This document shows, one piece after another, positions 8,267 through 19,233 of a stretch of DNA of 64,000 nt. The DNA comes from Hymenobacter volaticus (GTDB lineage: Bacteria; Bacteroidota; Bacteroidia; Cytophagales; Hymenobacteraceae). Where the stretch lies: the NCBI RefSeq assembly GCF_022921055.1, contig NZ_CP095061.1:659501-723500 (forward strand), given 5' to 3'. The position numbers and the translations under genes were made by a program. Under the pieces are notes generated by a model. The model was not told the DNA's origin and made no database searches. It saw nothing but the letters and a program-made list of their open reading frames with translations. How positions within the stretch are numbered: the stretch's first letter is position 1; every line of letters begins with the position of its first letter.

Positions 8267-11200
8267 TTACAGTTCTACCGCTTTGGTGTTGTCTTCCAGT
8301 GTGCGGTCTACTAGCTCATGATACGGGTCGACGCCGGCTTTGGCCGGCTTTTTCGGCACGATGAATTCCAACTGGTTGGTACCGGCGTGTAAGCGGCGCT
8401 TAGTGAGCGCCAGAGGCGGCGCGGGCTTTTTGTCTTTGCCGGACTCTGGAAATACAGCTACCGGTACCCAATCCTGAAACTGGGCGGCCCGCTCGTTGCC
8501 GAGGCTATCGGCGTAGAACTTGCGGGCCTCGATGGTCATCTTGACTTTGTAGCGGCCATCGGGCAGTTTTTGGGCGGTAGCAGCCGTGAGGCGGTTGTCG
8601 TAGAGCGTGATGTTCTCGAACATATCCTTCACCAGATACTGCAACGAATCGGGCGTAGCGCGCTTGATGTAACCCAGAAACTCAGTGGAGTTGGTGTAGG
8701 GTGGGCCCTGGTAGGCCACGGCTTGCACGTACTCCTTGAGCGCGGCGTTAAGCTTGGCTTCCCCAATGTAGTCGGCCAGAGCGTACATCACCACCGAACC
8801 CTTGCGGTAATGGATGTAGGGCTGATTTTCCACCTTCGCTAGCGGCACTTCCTTCTTGCGTTCCGCTGAACGGCCCCGAGGTAACGGTCCAGCTCATACT
8901 TCAGAAACTTCTGCATGGTGTAGGCGCCGTAGTGATGCTTCATCACCATCAGCGCCGAATACTGGGCCATCGTTTCGGACATGAGCGTGGAGCCCTGCAC
9001 GTCGCCGCCAATGACCTGGTGCGCCCACCACTGGTGCGCGACTTCGTGCGAGGTCACGTAGAACGGGTAGTCGATGTCTTCGGGGTCGTTGTCGTCCACG
9101 TCGGCAATGAAGCCGATGCTCTCGGAAAAGGGGATGGTATTGGCGAAGCTCTGGGCAAATGAGGCATACTGCGGAAACTCCAGAATGCGCACCTGCCGGT
9201 GTTGATAGGGGCTAAAGTTGCGAGAGAAATAGCTCAGTGACTCTTTTACGCCCCGCATCATGCGGTCCAGGTTGTATTCGTGGCCGGGTTGGTAATAGAT
9301 TTCGATGGGCAGGGTGCGTCCACTCACCGAGTCTGTCCACTGGTCTTTCTTGACGGCGTAGCGGGCCGAGAGGAAGGAGTAGAAGTTGAGCATGGGCCGG
9401 TCCATCTTGTAGCGGAAGTAGCGGCGGTTGTTCTGGGTCCATTCCTTCTGCAAATAGCCGGGCGCAATGGCTATCTGGTCGGGCGAGGTACTGACGGTGG
9501 TTTCGAAGCGAATCCAGTCGGAGTCGTGGCTGATGTAGGTGTTCTGCCGCGCCTTCAGGTCGTTGACGGAAGCCATGCGCGGCTTGGGCTTCAAGTCATT
9601 GCGTTTGCGTACGTCATCATCACTCAACTCCCGGCCTTCGTCGTAGCCGAGAGAAGGCAGGTAACTGCTGTTGAAAAACGTACCGTTGTAGACCACCTCG
9701 GTGTTGGAGCCGCTGTTGGGAAACCCTTTTTCCTGATACGCCACGTCCAGATTCAGGCGCAGCGAGTCGCCGGGCGCCAGGGGTTGGCCGAGCTGGTAGA
9801 TGCGGTATAAGTACGTTGAGTCGTTGAGTACGAGGCGGGCACCGGGGCCGAAGTCGAGCTGGCGGATCTTGGCGAAGCGCGGTACGCTCACGTGTATCGA
9901 GTCCAGCGGGCGGCTGGTCTTGTTTTGCAGCATGAAGTAGCCGGTGAAGTGCACCCGTCGTTCCTGCGGGAAGATGTCGGTGTTCAGGTTCACGGCCGTA
10001 ATGCGCGGCTGCGCAACATCCTTGTAGCGGCGGTACTTCTTCTCGAAAACTGCCTGCGCCTGCTCCAGGGCCTTGGGCGTGCGGTACTCGTTGAGGACGT
10101 TAGTGTTATAGAAGATAAAGCCACCCGATACCAACAACACCAGCAGCCCTAAGCCCGCCGCTGCCCAAGCCGGACGACGGAACCGGCGGCCCGCCTCTTG
10201 CCAGCGCCAGCGTGGCACGGCTTCGGTGCCGCGCACCCACAGCAGGTTGGAGGCCAAGGCCAACAGCAGCGCAAAAGCTGCCCAATACACTTTAAACCAC
10301 GCAAAGCCTTCCACAAAGTGCCCATAGCCATTCATGGCCGAGTACGGAATGCTGGGGTTGCCGCTATAGTCGAGCAGATGGTGATTGATGCCTAGCTGCT
10401 CGCGGAAAATATTGGCCGCGTAGTAGAGTATCATCACGAAGTGACCCACATACTTGTTGTTGACCAGCACCTGCACCAGCATAGCCAGCACGCACAGCAG
10501 CAGAAAATCAATCAAGCGCACTCCAAACAGGCCTTTTATATAGAGCAGCGGCTCGTAGTGGAAGTAGCCCTTAGCCGTTTGCACCAGTAGGCCGCACACC
10601 AACACTACCACCAGCAACACTACCTGCACCATACTTAGCGCGGTAAGCTTAGAGAAAAACGGCACCCAGTTGGGCACGGGTAGCGCGTCCGTAATCTGAG
10701 CAATATTAGATTCTCGCTCTCGCCATACTAGCTCGCCCGAGTAGTAGGTGATGATAATCAGGATAAACAAAGAGAAGTTGCCACCGAGCGTGTCCAGCAC
10801 TTCGTTGGTGACGGGAAACACGGTGGTGCCGTACATTTTGCCTACCTGGCTGCCAATCACCAGCAGGTAAATGGTGCCCGAGGCCACAATGGCAATAAAG
10901 TACACACTGCGCACTATGCCACGAAACTCCATTTTGGTGAGGCTCCACCACTGCCGCCAGTTCATGGCGTTGCTAAACAACTGAGTTACTTTCGGCAGCC
11001 GCAATTGCGTGGGCGCTGGCATCGCCACCTCAGAAGCTGCCGCTAGGATAGCAGCTTTGCGCTTACTCGGCTTGGCGTCCGAAGAGAAAACTGAGAACCG
11101 GAACCGGGCGAAGCAAAACGCCAGTAACGCCAAGCCCACAGTCGCCCACACCAACCGGTTTAGAAGCACATAGTTGCTTAGAGGCAGCAGCAGGGTGTTT

Positions 11201-11901
11201 TTTTCGGCTGGCGTCCAATAGCGGGTGGTGAAGTAGATGGCGCCTGCCCCAAAAGCATCCAGCGCCGAGGCCAGCATCTCGTTGTCCATGTCGGAGAGGT
11301 ACGACTGGGCCACGATGTAGCTCAGCAGCAGCACCACCGAGCCGATGTAGGTGCTCAGGATATTGCGCGTGAGTGTGGCCATCGTAAAGAACACGGCGCC
11401 CGAAAACAGCAGATTCGGCAGCACAATCACTACATAGGGCCAAATGTAGTAGCTCAGGTGCGTCGGGCCGAGCTTCTCAGGCTTGATCCAGGGCATGAGT
11501 GTGGCTAACCAGAAGCCCAGACCGATGCCCGTAAATACCACCACGGCCACCACGAACGAGCCCCAAAATCGGCCGCCGAGGTAGCCCCATTTGCTGATGG
11601 GCGTAGTGAAAAACAGGGAATGGGTCCGGTGCTCGAAGTCGCGGTACACGGAATTGCTCATCAGGGCCGACGCCACCAGCACCCCAATCCAGCTCAGCAC
11701 CGAAATGATGGTGCTGATGGTGTGCGGTGCGTTCAGCTTCACGTTGGCGTTGCCCCCAATGCTGACGTTGGCGCCCGGAAAACCGCCGCCCGCTGCTGTC
11801 ACCAGCAGAAACGCCATCAGCACAAACAGCCCGAAATAAATCCAGGTGGCCGGCCGCCGAAAGCGGTACTTCAGTTCAAAAAGGAATATGGGTAGAAACA
11901 T
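8267..11901 (-). pseudogene. ABC-2 permease fused to M1 aminopeptidase, frameshifted
   Basis: The first frame (11901 to 8839, 1020 residues) has two blocks of ABC-2 type permease helices (about residues 1-270 and 320-600) and then an extracytoplasmic M1 peptidase domain with the zinc motif HEVAHQWWAHQ at about residue 950 and the downstream glutamate in MSETMAQYSALMV. It derails after DRYLG. The next frame (to 8267) carries the rest of the peptidase (PLAKVENQPYIHYRKGS and a beta-sandwich). Adding one G in the run at 8874-8877 joins them into 1211 residues reading DRYLGGRSAERKKE, the normal family length. The ABC ATPase gene lies just upstream. The substrate is unknown. Confidence 0.88.
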
Positions 11902-12079
11902 CTTGGTCAGGGGAAAGTAGGAGAGAGGGCGCCGCCTTGCGGAAGCAGCCCAACGAGCTTATCACGCCAGGTAGAAGCGAAGCATTTGGCCTGTTGATGC
12001 CGCCATGCCGATTCAGCGAAGCCAATAGAAGTGCCGCTGCTCTGCTTGACGTGGCATTTTTTTCTTCACGATTGGGCGC

Positions 12080-12973
12080 TTATACCTCCGCGGCGGCCAC
12101 TACTTTCCGGCCGTTGATCTGAGCGAAGTACACGTCTTCGAGGTCCGGGTTTACTTCCTCGAAACCGCTGTCGGGCCGCTCTTCACCCAGCACGTGCACT
12201 ACCGTTTTGCCGGCGAACAAGCGGGAACTGATAACGTTGTGATTGGCTTGCAGAGCCGCCAGCTCGGTTTTCTCCACCAGCTTGCGCCACACCCGCCCGC
12301 GCAACTGCTCAATTACGGTTAGTGGGTCGCCGGCGAGCAGCACTTGGCCTTTGTTGATGATGGCCATGTTGCGGCACAAATCCGACACGTCGCTCACGAT
12401 GTGCGTGCTCAAAATCACGATGATATTCTCGCCAATCTCGCTTAACAGGTTATGAAAGCGGTTGCGCTCGGCCGGGTCGAGGCCAGCCGTAGGCTCATCC
12501 ACGATAATCAGGCGCGGGTTCCCGAGCAGCGCCTGGGCAATGCCGAAGCGCTGCTTCATGCCGCCGGAGTAGCCGCCCAGGTTTTTCTTGCGAGCTTCCC
12601 AGAGATTGGTTTGCTGAAGCAGCGCCTCTACAGCTTCCTTACGTTCTTTGGCATTGCCGATACCCTTGAGCACGGCTAAGTGGTCGAGCAGTTCCTCGGC
12701 CGATACACGGGGGTACACCCCAAATTCCTGTGGCAAGTAGCCCAATACGCGCCTAACGGAATCTTTTTCGCGCAACACATCCAAATCATCGAGCATAATG
12801 CTGCCGCTATCGGGCTCCTGTAAGGTGGCAATGGTGCGCATCAGACTGCTTTTGCCCGCGCCGTTGGGTCCTAGCAGACCGAACATGCCGGTCGGAATGG
12901 TTAGGGTCACGTTGCGCAGAGCCTGCGTGCCGTTCGGATAGGTTTTCGATAAGTTCTCGATAAGTAGCGGCAT
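12080..12973 (-). CDS. ABC transporter ATP-binding protein
   Basis: 297 residues with a full ABC ATPase set: Walker A GLLGPNGAGKSS, Q-loop region LPQEFGVYP, signature GGYSGGMKQRFG, Walker B RLIIVDEPTAGLDP and the H-loop in ILSTHIVSD. A C-terminal extension of about 80 residues is typical of ATPases that serve ABC-2 permeases. It energises the permease-peptidase fusion encoded 178 bp downstream on the same strand. The pair probably forms an exporter or membrane-remodelling system whose cargo is unknown. Confidence 0.92.
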   Translation of the reverse strand: MPLLIENLSKTYPNGTQALRNVTLTIPTGMFGLLGPNGAGKSSLMRTIATLQEPDSGSIMLDDLDVLREKDSVRRVLGYLPQEFGVYPRVSAEELLDHLAVLKGIGNAKERKEAVEALLQQTNLWEARKKNLGGYSGGMKQRFGIAQALLGNPRLIIVDEPTAGLDPAERNRFHNLLSEIGENIIVILSTHIVSDVSDLCRNMAIINKGQVLLAGDPLTVIEQLRGRVWRKLVEKTELAALQANHNVISSRLFAGKTVVHVLGEERPDSGFEEVNPDLEDVYFAQINGRKVVAAAEV

Positions 12974-13261
12974 GCAGACAAAAGGTAGAAGTGGAAGAGA
13001 GATGTATGAGCAACCAAGTAAAACGACTCTCTGGCAGACCGTGTAGGGCCTTGATGGGCGTTCCGGCTATAGGCTAGCGAGGAGCAGCACTTTGGCAAAT
13101 TCGGGATGATATAGCCACTAACTCTTGCTATATCGCCAAGCTTTCGGAGGCATTACAGACCCTATATAGAAAGTTATAGATACAAACTGCAAGCTAACAG
13201 TTGCTCAACGAGATAACCCTAGTTGAACTTCAGTAAATTAGGGCTGTCGAATATTGCTTAG

Positions 13262-16200
13262 ATGAAGGTGGAGGAGGCTAATTGTTATACCGACCAGCTA
13301 ACACTATCCGTGAGGAAGTATAGGGTGCTATTGGCTTTGCTAGTGGTGCTACTGCATCTGCATGCCAAAGCCGGTGCGCAGCCTTTTTTCGCGAGCAAAA
13401 GCACCCCACCTTCGCCCGCCTTCCGCACGCTAACCACGGCCGATGGACTAGCGGAAAACAGCGTGTATGCCATTGTCCAGGACCGACGGGGCTTTCTGTG
13501 GGTGGCCACGCAAGACGGGCTGTGCCGCTACGACGGCGTCGGGTTTCGCACTTTTCGCAATGATGCTCAGCGCCCTACCAGCTTGGGCAGCAACTTTGTG
13601 CTGGCGCTATGCCAAGATCAAGCCGGCAACCTGTGGGCAGGCACTGGGGGTGGCTTGTCCTGCTACACGCCGCGCACCAACCAGTTTCGCACGTACCGCG
13701 CCGCCCCCGTCGATTCCAGTGGCTTATCCGACAATTTCGTCCGCGCGGTGCTCTGCGACCGGCAGGGGAGGGTATGGGCCGGTACTGAAAGTGGGTTGCA
13801 CCGCTTCGACCCCGCAACCCAGCGCTTCACAGTATTTCGACATCGGCCCTTGGCCGGCGCGAGTGTCCGCTACAACGCGGTGCGCGCCCTGGCTCAGGAC
13901 CGCGCCGGCACGGTGTGGGTAGGCACTGGGGAAGGTCGCGTCAGCCGCTTTGATTCTAAGAGTGGGCAGCTACTACAGGACGCTCGCCTGCAACCCGTCG
14001 GGGCCATTACTACCCTGTGCGCCGACCGCGCTGGTGGTCTTTGGGTAGGCACGGAAACTCAAGGACTACACTATTTGCCAGCGACTGGCGGCGCGGTTCG
14101 CAGCTTCGTGCCCACCAAGCAGCTCGGCAGCTTACCAGTTGGCCGAATCAGAACGATATTGGAAGACCAGAGCGGCACGGTGTGGGTGGGTACCACCGAG
14201 GGGTTGTGCCGCTATGATGCCGCTACAAGTACTTTCAGTTGCTTGCAACACCAGCCTCGCAACGCCCGCAGCCTCCCCGAAAACACGGTGCAAGCGCTAG
14301 GGCAGGACCGGTCGGGGCTGCTGTGGGTGGGTACGGAAGCGGGCTTAAGCTGCGCCAACCTACGCCCCACGGCCTTTGGTAGCCTCGACACCGGAGCCCC
14401 CGGTCCCGTATGGGCCGTAACGTCCGACGCGGCGGGGCGGGTGTGGGTGGGCACCGAAGAACACGGCCTGATCTGCTACGACCCTGCCACTGGTCGGCGC
14501 CACCAATTTCGCCACGACCCCGCCAACCCCAGTAGCATAGCCCAGAACCACGTGCGGGCCTTGTGCTTCGATAAGCGCGGGCGACTCTGGGTAGGTACCC
14601 AAGACCAGGGCCTCGATTGTCTGGAGCCTGGTGGCTCCCGCTTCGTGCATTACCGCCATAACCCCAAGCAGCCCAACAGCCTCGCCGACGATCTTGTTCT
14701 GTCGGTGTATGAAGACCCGCTAGGCAAGCTGTGGGTAGGCTTGAATGGTGGGGGCTCAGTTGCTACGACCCCGCTACCAACCACTTCACCACCTTCCGCC
14801 ACGACCCCAAGAATCCTCGGAGTCTGCCCAACAATTATGTGCGAACCGTATTTCAGGACCACCAAGGGCGAATATGGATTTCAACTGGCGGTGGGGGCCT
14901 TTCCTGCTACGATGCCCATACTGGGGCTTTTACCACTTTCCGCGCCGATGGACGCAACCCCCGCAGCTTAAGCAGCAACTCGGTGCGCTCTATTTTGCAG
15001 GACCAACAAGGCATACTCTGGATAGGCACGGAAGGCGGTGGCTTCTCTCGAGTAGATGACCCCATTACGGGCCGCTTTACCACGTTTCGGGAGAGCGACG
15101 GGCTTCCCAACGACGTGGTATACGGCATACAGCAAGACCAGCAAGGCTACTTGTGGCTTGCCACCAACAAAGGCATAGCGCGTTTTGCACCCCGCACCCG
15201 AAAATTTCACACGTTTGATGAGCGCGACGGCTTGCTGCAAGACGAGTTCAATGCTGCCGCTTGCCACCACTCCGCGGCGGGCGTCCTCTACTTTGGCGGA
15301 GTAAATGGGCTGGTCGCCTTCCGGCCAGAGGAGGTGCACATCAATCCCTTGCCGCCGCCAGTGGTCCTCACCGCATTTCGCAAGTTCAATCGGCCAGTTG
15401 AGTTGCCTGATACAGTTATCACGGAACGGCGCGTATTGCGCCTCTCGCCCGAGGACAAAGTTTTCTCACTGGAGTTTGCGGCGCTCAACTTCCAAATACC
15501 CGAAAAAAACCGCTATTCCTACCAACTCGAAAACTTCAACAAGCAGTGGGTGCCGGCCGGTAACCACCGTGAAGCCACCTACACCAATCTCGACCCGGGC
15601 ACCTACACCTTTCGGGTGGTAGCCACCAACAACGACGGCGTATTAAACCCGCAAGGAGCGGCGTTGAGTATCATCATAGAGCCGCCCTGGCACCGAACGT
15701 GGTGGTTTCAGGTGGGCTTGAGCTGGGTGGTTTTTGGGCTCCTCTTTCTCGTGTACCGCATCAGAGTGGGCCAACTGCTGACCCTGGAGCGGGTTCGGCA
15801 CGGCATTGCCCGCGACTTGCACGATGACATGGGCTCCACGCTCAGCAGCATTTCAATTCTGAGTCAAATTGCCCGCAACCACCAGCGTCAGCAGCGGCCC
15901 GAATTGGCGGCGGCCATCTTAGAACAAATCGGGGAGTCTTCGCGCCGCATGCTCGACGCCATGGACGACATCGTGTGGGCCATCAATCCCGCCCACGACT
16001 CGCTGGACGACGTGACGGCCCGTATGCGGCGCTTCGCCTCGGAAGTGCTGGAAGCTCGCGGCATCGAGTTTACTTTCCGTGCCGATCCTTCAGTACAAGG
16101 TCTCAAGCTAGGAATGGAAGCTCGCCGCGAATTCTTTCTGTTGTTCAAAGAAGCCGTGAACAACCTAGCCAAATATGCGCAGTGTCAGCACGCCATCATT

Positions 16201-16404
16201 CTACTTGCCTACCACCACGGCCGGCTGCACCTCACCGTTGAGGACGATGGCGTCGGCTTCGACCCGAATAGTCCGGCCCAGGGTGGTGGCAATGGCCTAG
16301 CGAATATGCGCACCCGGGCTACCAACCTTTCCGGCCAACTCACCATCGAAACCGCTCCCGGCCAAGGCACCAAACTACACCTGACCATGCCCCTTGGCAA
16401 CTAA
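13262..16404 (+). pseudogene. Propeller-type sensor histidine kinase, frameshifted
   Basis: The first frame (13262-14971) starts with an N-terminal signal sequence (RKYRVLLALLVVLLHLHAKAGA) and about ten Reg_prop repeats (LWVGTxxGLxxYD type). It fails after KLWVGLNGGG. The second frame resumes exactly there with LSCYDPATNHF, more propeller strands, a Y_Y_Y domain, one membrane helix (WVVFGLLFLVYRI), a HisKA_3 phospho-acceptor helix (ARDLHDDMGSTLSS) and an HATPase domain (EAVNNLAKY, VEDDGVGFDP, GNGLANMRTRA). One extra G in the run at 14750-14754 gives an intact 1047-residue protein. The response regulator gene follows 106 bp later. Confidence 0.88.
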
Positions 16405-16510
16405 GCCGAAGAACTGAGCTGAGAAGCAACGACTCACATTATTATGTGATCTGATGCAGTAGCATCAACCCGTATATTAGTTGTATTCGCTACCCTACTA
16501 CACCTATGCA

Positions 16511-17161
16511 ATGGAAACGGCTACCCGCGTACTGATTTACGAAGACAACGTTGACTTGCGGACTAGCCTGAGCCAGTTGTTGTCGGGCTCGATGGGAATG
16601 GAGCTGGCAGGAGCATTAGGCAACTGCACCCAAGCCGAAGCCGACATGAAGCGCCTCCGGCCCGACGTGGTGCTTATGGACATTGATATGCCGGGCTGCA
16701 CGGGTATCGAGGGCTTGCGCCGCATCAAGGCGGTGGCTCCGGAGATTAATGTGCTCATGCTAACCGTATTCGAGGAAAACGACCGGGTATTTGATGCAAT
16801 TTGCGCCGGCGCCGACGGGTATCTGTTGAAGAAAACTTCCCCCGTTCGCTTACTCGACGCTATCGGCGAAGTGCGGGCGGGCGGCGCCCCGATGACCCCC
16901 ATCATTGCGCGGCAAGTACTTCGCCTATTCCCGAAAGTGCCACCCCGCCGCCCAACCGAAGAATCACAAGCCAACCTGAGCGCCCGGGAGCAGGAGATTT
17001 TAGGACTGCTGGTGGAAGGATACAGCTACAAGATGATAGCCGCCGACCGGGGCATTAGCATTGATACCGTCCGCTCGCACATCAAGAAAATCTACGAAAA
17101 ACTGCACGTGCGCTCCATGACGGAAGCAGTGAGTAAAGCCCTTCGTGAGGGCCTCACATGA
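16511..17161 (+). CDS. LuxR/NarL-type response regulator
   Basis: 216 residues from the ATG at 16511 (METATRVLIYEDN); an upstream in-frame ATG adds only ten hydrophobic-aromatic residues. The receiver domain has the acidic pair E11/D12 and phospho-acceptor Asp57 in VVLMDIDMPG, with Lys in YLLKKTSP. A linker leads to a C-terminal LuxR helix-turn-helix (LSAREQEILGLLVEGYS, GISIDTVRSHIKKIYEKL). It pairs with the HisKA_3 kinase immediately upstream; NarL-type regulators match this kinase class. The target genes are not evident; the nearby ABC-2/M1 genes are divergent candidates. Confidence 0.95.
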   Translation: METATRVLIYEDNVDLRTSLSQLLSGSMGMELAGALGNCTQAEADMKRLRPDVVLMDIDMPGCTGIEGLRRIKAVAPEINVLMLTVFEENDRVFDAICAGADGYLLKKTSPVRLLDAIGEVRAGGAPMTPIIARQVLRLFPKVPPRRPTEESQANLSAREQEILGLLVEGYSYKMIAADRGISIDTVRSHIKKIYEKLHVRSMTEAVSKALREGLT

Positions 17162-17398
17162 AGGGGAATTGTCTTTCTACTCGGCTACGGTGCCAGGATG
17201 AAGTTCTTCTGAGGCAAAAGCAACGCCTACTTGATGACATCGTAACGACTACGGACTTCCTGCAAATGCATTCCGGGACGTTGAATAGAGAAAGCTATTA
17301 GCGCCCAAATCAGTGCATAAGTCTCTATCGGAAAAAGCAGCCTATGTGGCCGGAAATAGTATCTTCGGTATCATCCCACGGCCTTTTTCATTCCACTT

Positions 17399-18189
17399 AT
17401 GCGCCTGCTCCGCAACCTCTCGCTCGACCAGGTCTTTGTACTTGACATAGAAACCGTACCCTGCGTGGGTTGTCACGACGACTTAGCAGAGATGCTGCAG
17501 CATCTGTGGGAGCATAAGTGCCACGCTCTGCGCCGCGAAAAAGGCTGGATTTCGCACGCCTCGCACATCGACCCTTTGCCCGATCATCTGCACGCCGCTG
17601 CACTCTTCGAGCAAGCCGGCATCTACGCCGAGTTCGGTAAAATCGTGTGTATTTCACTTGGTTGCTTCTACTACGACAAGCAGGAGCAACTGCGCTTCTA
17701 TGTCAAGTCCTTCGCCAACCACGACGAAACTCAGCTCCTGCGCGAGTTCTCGGCCGTTCTAGAAAAGAAGCCTCAGCACCTGCTATGCGGCCACAACAGT
17801 AAAGAGTTCGATATCCCGTACATCTCGCGTCGCCTGCTAAGTAATGGGCTCGACCTGCCGCCGCAACTCGACACAGCCGATAAAAAGCCCTGGGAAATAA
17901 ATCACCTCGATACGCTGGAACTCTGGAAATTCGGCGACCGAAAGTCCTTCACTTCCCTGTCGTTGCTGGCCGCTATGTTCAGCATTCCTACCCCAAAGAC
18001 GATATCACCGGCGCCGATGTAGCCCGCGTCTACTACGAAGACCAGGATTTGCCGCGCATTGTGCACTATTGTCAGAAAGACGTCATCACCACTGCCCGCC
18101 TGCTGCTGAAGTTCCGGGGGCAACAGCCATTTGGCGACGAAGCTGTGCTGTATGCCGATGAAGCCTCCGTGCTGATGCGGCGAGTCTGA
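17399..18189 (+). pseudogene. PolB-like 3'-5' exonuclease, frameshifted
   Basis: A DEDDy-type exonuclease related to the PolB proofreading domain. The first frame contains exo I (VFVLDIETVP), exo II (LCGHNSKEFDIPYISRRL) and the start of the core, then ends at 18022 in unrelated sequence after SIPTP. Adding one C in the run at 17991-17994 restores TPKDDITGADVARVYYEDQD and exo III (IVHYCQKDVITTARLLL), with the stop at 18187-18189, for 263 residues. This family is a stand-alone predicted nuclease of Bacteroidetes and others. Its role, probably in DNA repair, is inferred. Confidence 0.82.
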
Positions 18190-18280
18190 GACTACGCTGC
18201 CCGAAACAGTGCATCCATTAGAGAGCGAAGAGCAAGTGCTAAAAAATTAGGCAGTTGCTACCACGCCAACCGGCAACTAT

Positions 18281-19153
18281 TTAGGGCGCGGTTGGTGCAC
18301 GCAGAAGAGTTTCGAGTGCTTGATAGTTAACTTGACGAGCAACGTCTAAGGGCGTTTCGCCTGTCTTGCTCTTTGCATTGATACGTGCCCCCGCCTGTAA
18401 AAGCTGGCGCGTATTTTCTAACTCCCCGAAACGTATGGCATGAAATAGAGCAGTTTCCCCGCCATTATTACGTTGGTTTGGATCAGCGCCATATCGCAAT
18501 AGCAAACCTACCATAGACATAGGGCACTGCATACGCGCTGCGTCGAAGAGCGCAGGGGTGGAGTTCATGAAGGCACTGCTGCGGCCATTAGGATCGGCAC
18601 CGTGGCGCAGCAATTCTTCCACAATATCAGCTCGGCAGCCTCGCACGGCCGCTATCAATGGAGTGTCGTGCTGACGAAGTTCGTTAGGATTAGCCCCGCA
18701 TAGCAGCAACAAATGTACATGCGCGGCACTGCCTGCCTCAATAGAAGGTTGCAAGCTCGTATAACGCAGCACGAGCCAGGGAAATAAAAGCAAGCATAGG
18801 CCCGTAGCAGCCAAGGCTAAAGCTCCAATTTTTGTGTGCTGAGCAACGGCAAGCGCCAGCACACTCAAAAAACCTGCAAACCAGAAAACGTATGTGACTG
18901 GATGGGCTGCGAAATAGCAAAGTGCCACAACAGCCCCTACAGTACCCACTAGATAACCCATCCAATCAGCGCGGTTCGTTGAAAAGAAAGATAGGCAGGG
19001 ACTGTTCGTCAGCAAACTATAGAAACTAGCTAACCATAACAGGTAAGCGCCCGGGCCAATGAAAGGGCCACCATACGCAACACTTGAACCTGCTACCATC
19101 CAAAGGATAGTTAGCACCCAAAGTAAACGGCCTATCCAAACTCGCAGCTGCAT
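18281..19153 (-). CDS. Ankyrin-repeat membrane protein
   Basis: 290 residues. The N-terminal half has about five hydrophobic helices (LLWVLTILWMVAGS, YLLWLASFYSLL, LGALALAAT and others), and the C-terminal half has four ankyrin repeats with the usual TPLxxAxxxGxxxxVxxLLxxGADPN pattern, for example DTPLIAAVRGCRADIVEELL and ETALFHAIRFGE. The repeats should lie in the cytoplasm as a protein-binding platform. It is transcribed after nuoN but is cut off from it by a strong terminator. No partner is evident. Confidence 0.85.
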   Translation of the reverse strand: MQLRVWIGRLLWVLTILWMVAGSSVAYGGPFIGPGAYLLWLASFYSLLTNSPCLSFFSTNRADWMGYLVGTVGAVVALCYFAAHPVTYVFWFAGFLSVLALAVAQHTKIGALALAATGLCLLLFPWLVLRYTSLQPSIEAGSAAHVHLLLLCGANPNELRQHDTPLIAAVRGCRADIVEELLRHGADPNGRSSAFMNSTPALFDAARMQCPMSMVGLLLRYGADPNQRNNGGETALFHAIRFGELENTRQLLQAGARINAKSKTGETPLDVARQVNYQALETLLRAPTAP

Positions 19154-19178
19154 CGGCGTATATTTCGTCTAGAATAAT

Positions 19179-19214
19179 AACAGAAAAAGCGGCTTTCGGG
19201 CCGCTTTTTCTGTT
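19179..19214 (-). terminator. Terminator of the nuoKLMN transcript
   Basis: 15-bp perfect arms (AACAGAAAAAGCGGC and its complement) with a six-base loop, 20 bases after the nuoN stop codon. Poly-T follows the stem on the minus strand. Confidence 0.8.
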
Positions 19215-19233
19215 TGATAAGTATGTTGTCTGT

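Noticed and set aside
8834..8880. Programmed frameshift in the ABC-2/M1 gene
   Set aside because: The same kind of one-base loss in five unrelated genes makes a regulated frameshift here less likely than an error; no stimulating structure was evident.
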